A stretch of DNA of 64,000 bases from NCBI RefSeq assembly GCF_003269295.1, contig NZ_QLTT01000010.1, positions 119,958-183,957 on the forward strand, given 5' to 3'. The first letter of the stretch is position 1, and every line of letters begins with the position of its first letter. A model generated the notes under the pieces. That model saw nothing but the letters and a program-made list of their open reading frames with translations. It was not told the origin of the DNA and did not search any database. This document shows positions 63,633 through 64,000 of this stretch, piece after piece. This stretch comes from Lentzea atacamensis. Lineage in GTDB: Bacteria; Actinomycetota; Actinomycetes; Mycobacteriales; Pseudonocardiaceae. Both the position numbers and the translations under genes were made by a program.

Positions 63633-64000
63633 GTGCAGGACCCGTTGCAGTTGCTGGACATCCCGTCGTTGCTGAGCGACGAGGAGCGCGACATCCAGGC
63701 CACCGTCGCGGCGTACCTGTCCGATCACGTGCGGCCGCACATCGCCTCCTGGTTCGAGGAAGGCGTGCTGCCGCGCGAGCTCGCGCGGGAACTCGGCAAG
63801 CTCGGGGTGCTCGGCATGCACCTCGAGGGGTACGGGTGCGCGGGGACCTCGGCGCTGGCGTACGGCCTCGCGTGCCTGGAGCTGGAGGCAGTGGACAGCG
63901 GCATCCGGAGTTTCGTGTCGGTGCAGGGTTCGCTGTCGATGTTCTCGATCTGGAAGTACGGGTCGGAGGAGCAGAAGCAGGAGTGGCTGCCGCGGCTGGC
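63633..64000 (+). CDS. gcdH: Glutaryl-CoA dehydrogenase, N-terminal part
   Basis: The first 122 residues of an acyl-CoA dehydrogenase, cut by the window edge. The opening LSDEERDIQATVAAYLSDHV and especially LGVLGMHLEGYGCAGTSALA, then YGLACLELEAVDSGIRSFVS, VQGSLSMFSIWKYGSEEQKQ, are the pattern of glutaryl-CoA dehydrogenase (GYGCAGTS and RSFVSVQGSL). It converts glutaryl-CoA to crotonyl-CoA and CO2 at FAD. The GTG start lies 1 base after the CoA-transferase stop, so it is the fifth gene of the operon. Confidence 0.88.
   Translation, partial: MQDPLQLLDIPSLLSDEERDIQATVAAYLSDHVRPHIASWFEEGVLPRELARELGKLGVLGMHLEGYGCAGTSALAYGLACLELEAVDSGIRSFVSVQGSLSMFSIWKYGSEEQKQEWLPRL

Noticed and set aside
1-64000. 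Prophage, integrative element or CRISPR locus
   Set aside because: No integrase, transposase, capsid, relaxase or regular repeat-spacer pattern was seen, and no tRNA-linked direct repeats were noticed.

Overview
This is a high-GC (about 70%) actinobacterial chromosome segment. It has GTG/TTG starts, strong third-position GC bias, an AfsR/SARP regulator, a DUF5753/DUF397 pair, a PdtaR-type ANTAR response regulator and large secreted RHS and NlpC/P60 proteins. The gene content suits a Pseudonocardiaceae member (Lentzea/Saccharothrix/Amycolatopsis-like); this placement is inferred from content, not from a search. No rRNA, tRNA, CRISPR array, integrase or transposase was seen.

Layout. (1) 0-2.5 kb: a MerR-type C-terminus, a lipoprotein and rpsA with a textbook terminator. 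(2) 2.6-10.6 kb: methyltransferase, GNAT, a TetR-controlled operon (degenerate ABC ATPase / YhgE-type membrane protein / TetR) behind a perfect palindrome, small membrane and secreted proteins, a P-loop kinase-like protein, an SDR and a cold-shock protein. (3) 10.7-18.6 kb: a six-gene carbohydrate uptake operon (two Gfo/Idh/MocA oxidoreductases, solute-binding protein, two permeases, a YesL-like membrane protein; no ATPase) divergent from a nucleoside hydrolase. (4) 18.6-30 kb: two NlpC/P60 proteins, GNAT/HxlR divergent pair, a SARP-NB-ARC-TPR regulator, a Tat-type PLP enzyme, a membrane-anchored Hsp70-like protein, a glycosyltransferase and at least three decayed genes. (5) 30-42.6 kb: conserved core with polA, a hotdog thioesterase, a secreted lipase-like hydrolase, the livFGMHK branched-chain amino-acid transporter, a secreted Fn3-like protein and pdtaR. 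(6) 42.6-50 kb: lipoprotein, PLDc_N protein, a thiamine-diphosphate enzyme, a GT39/PMT-like protein, an XRE-DUF5753/DUF397 pair and a DinB protein. (7) 49.7-57.8 kb: a 2049-residue secreted RHS/YD-repeat protein with a variable-looking basic tail, sandwiched between two paralogous helical-repeat proteins and followed by a tiny membrane protein. (8) 57.8-64 kb: a LysR-controlled catabolic operon (aldehyde dehydrogenase, sarcosine/pipecolate-oxidase-like flavoenzyme, Glu/Leu/Phe/Val-type dehydrogenase, CaiB/BaiF CoA-transferase, glutaryl-CoA dehydrogenase running off the end), best read as lysine/pipecolate to glutaryl-CoA.

The relative order pdtaR - liv - polA - rpsA resembles that of other actinobacteria, so the roughly 27 kb between the methyltransferase next to rpsA and polA looks like accessory DNA inserted into a conserved block. 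The most interesting candidate system is the RHS protein with its flanking paralogous helical-repeat proteins (possible polymorphic toxin and immunity set). Next come the degenerate-ATPase/YhgE/TetR operon, the glutaryl-CoA operon and a short dispersed repeat seen twice.
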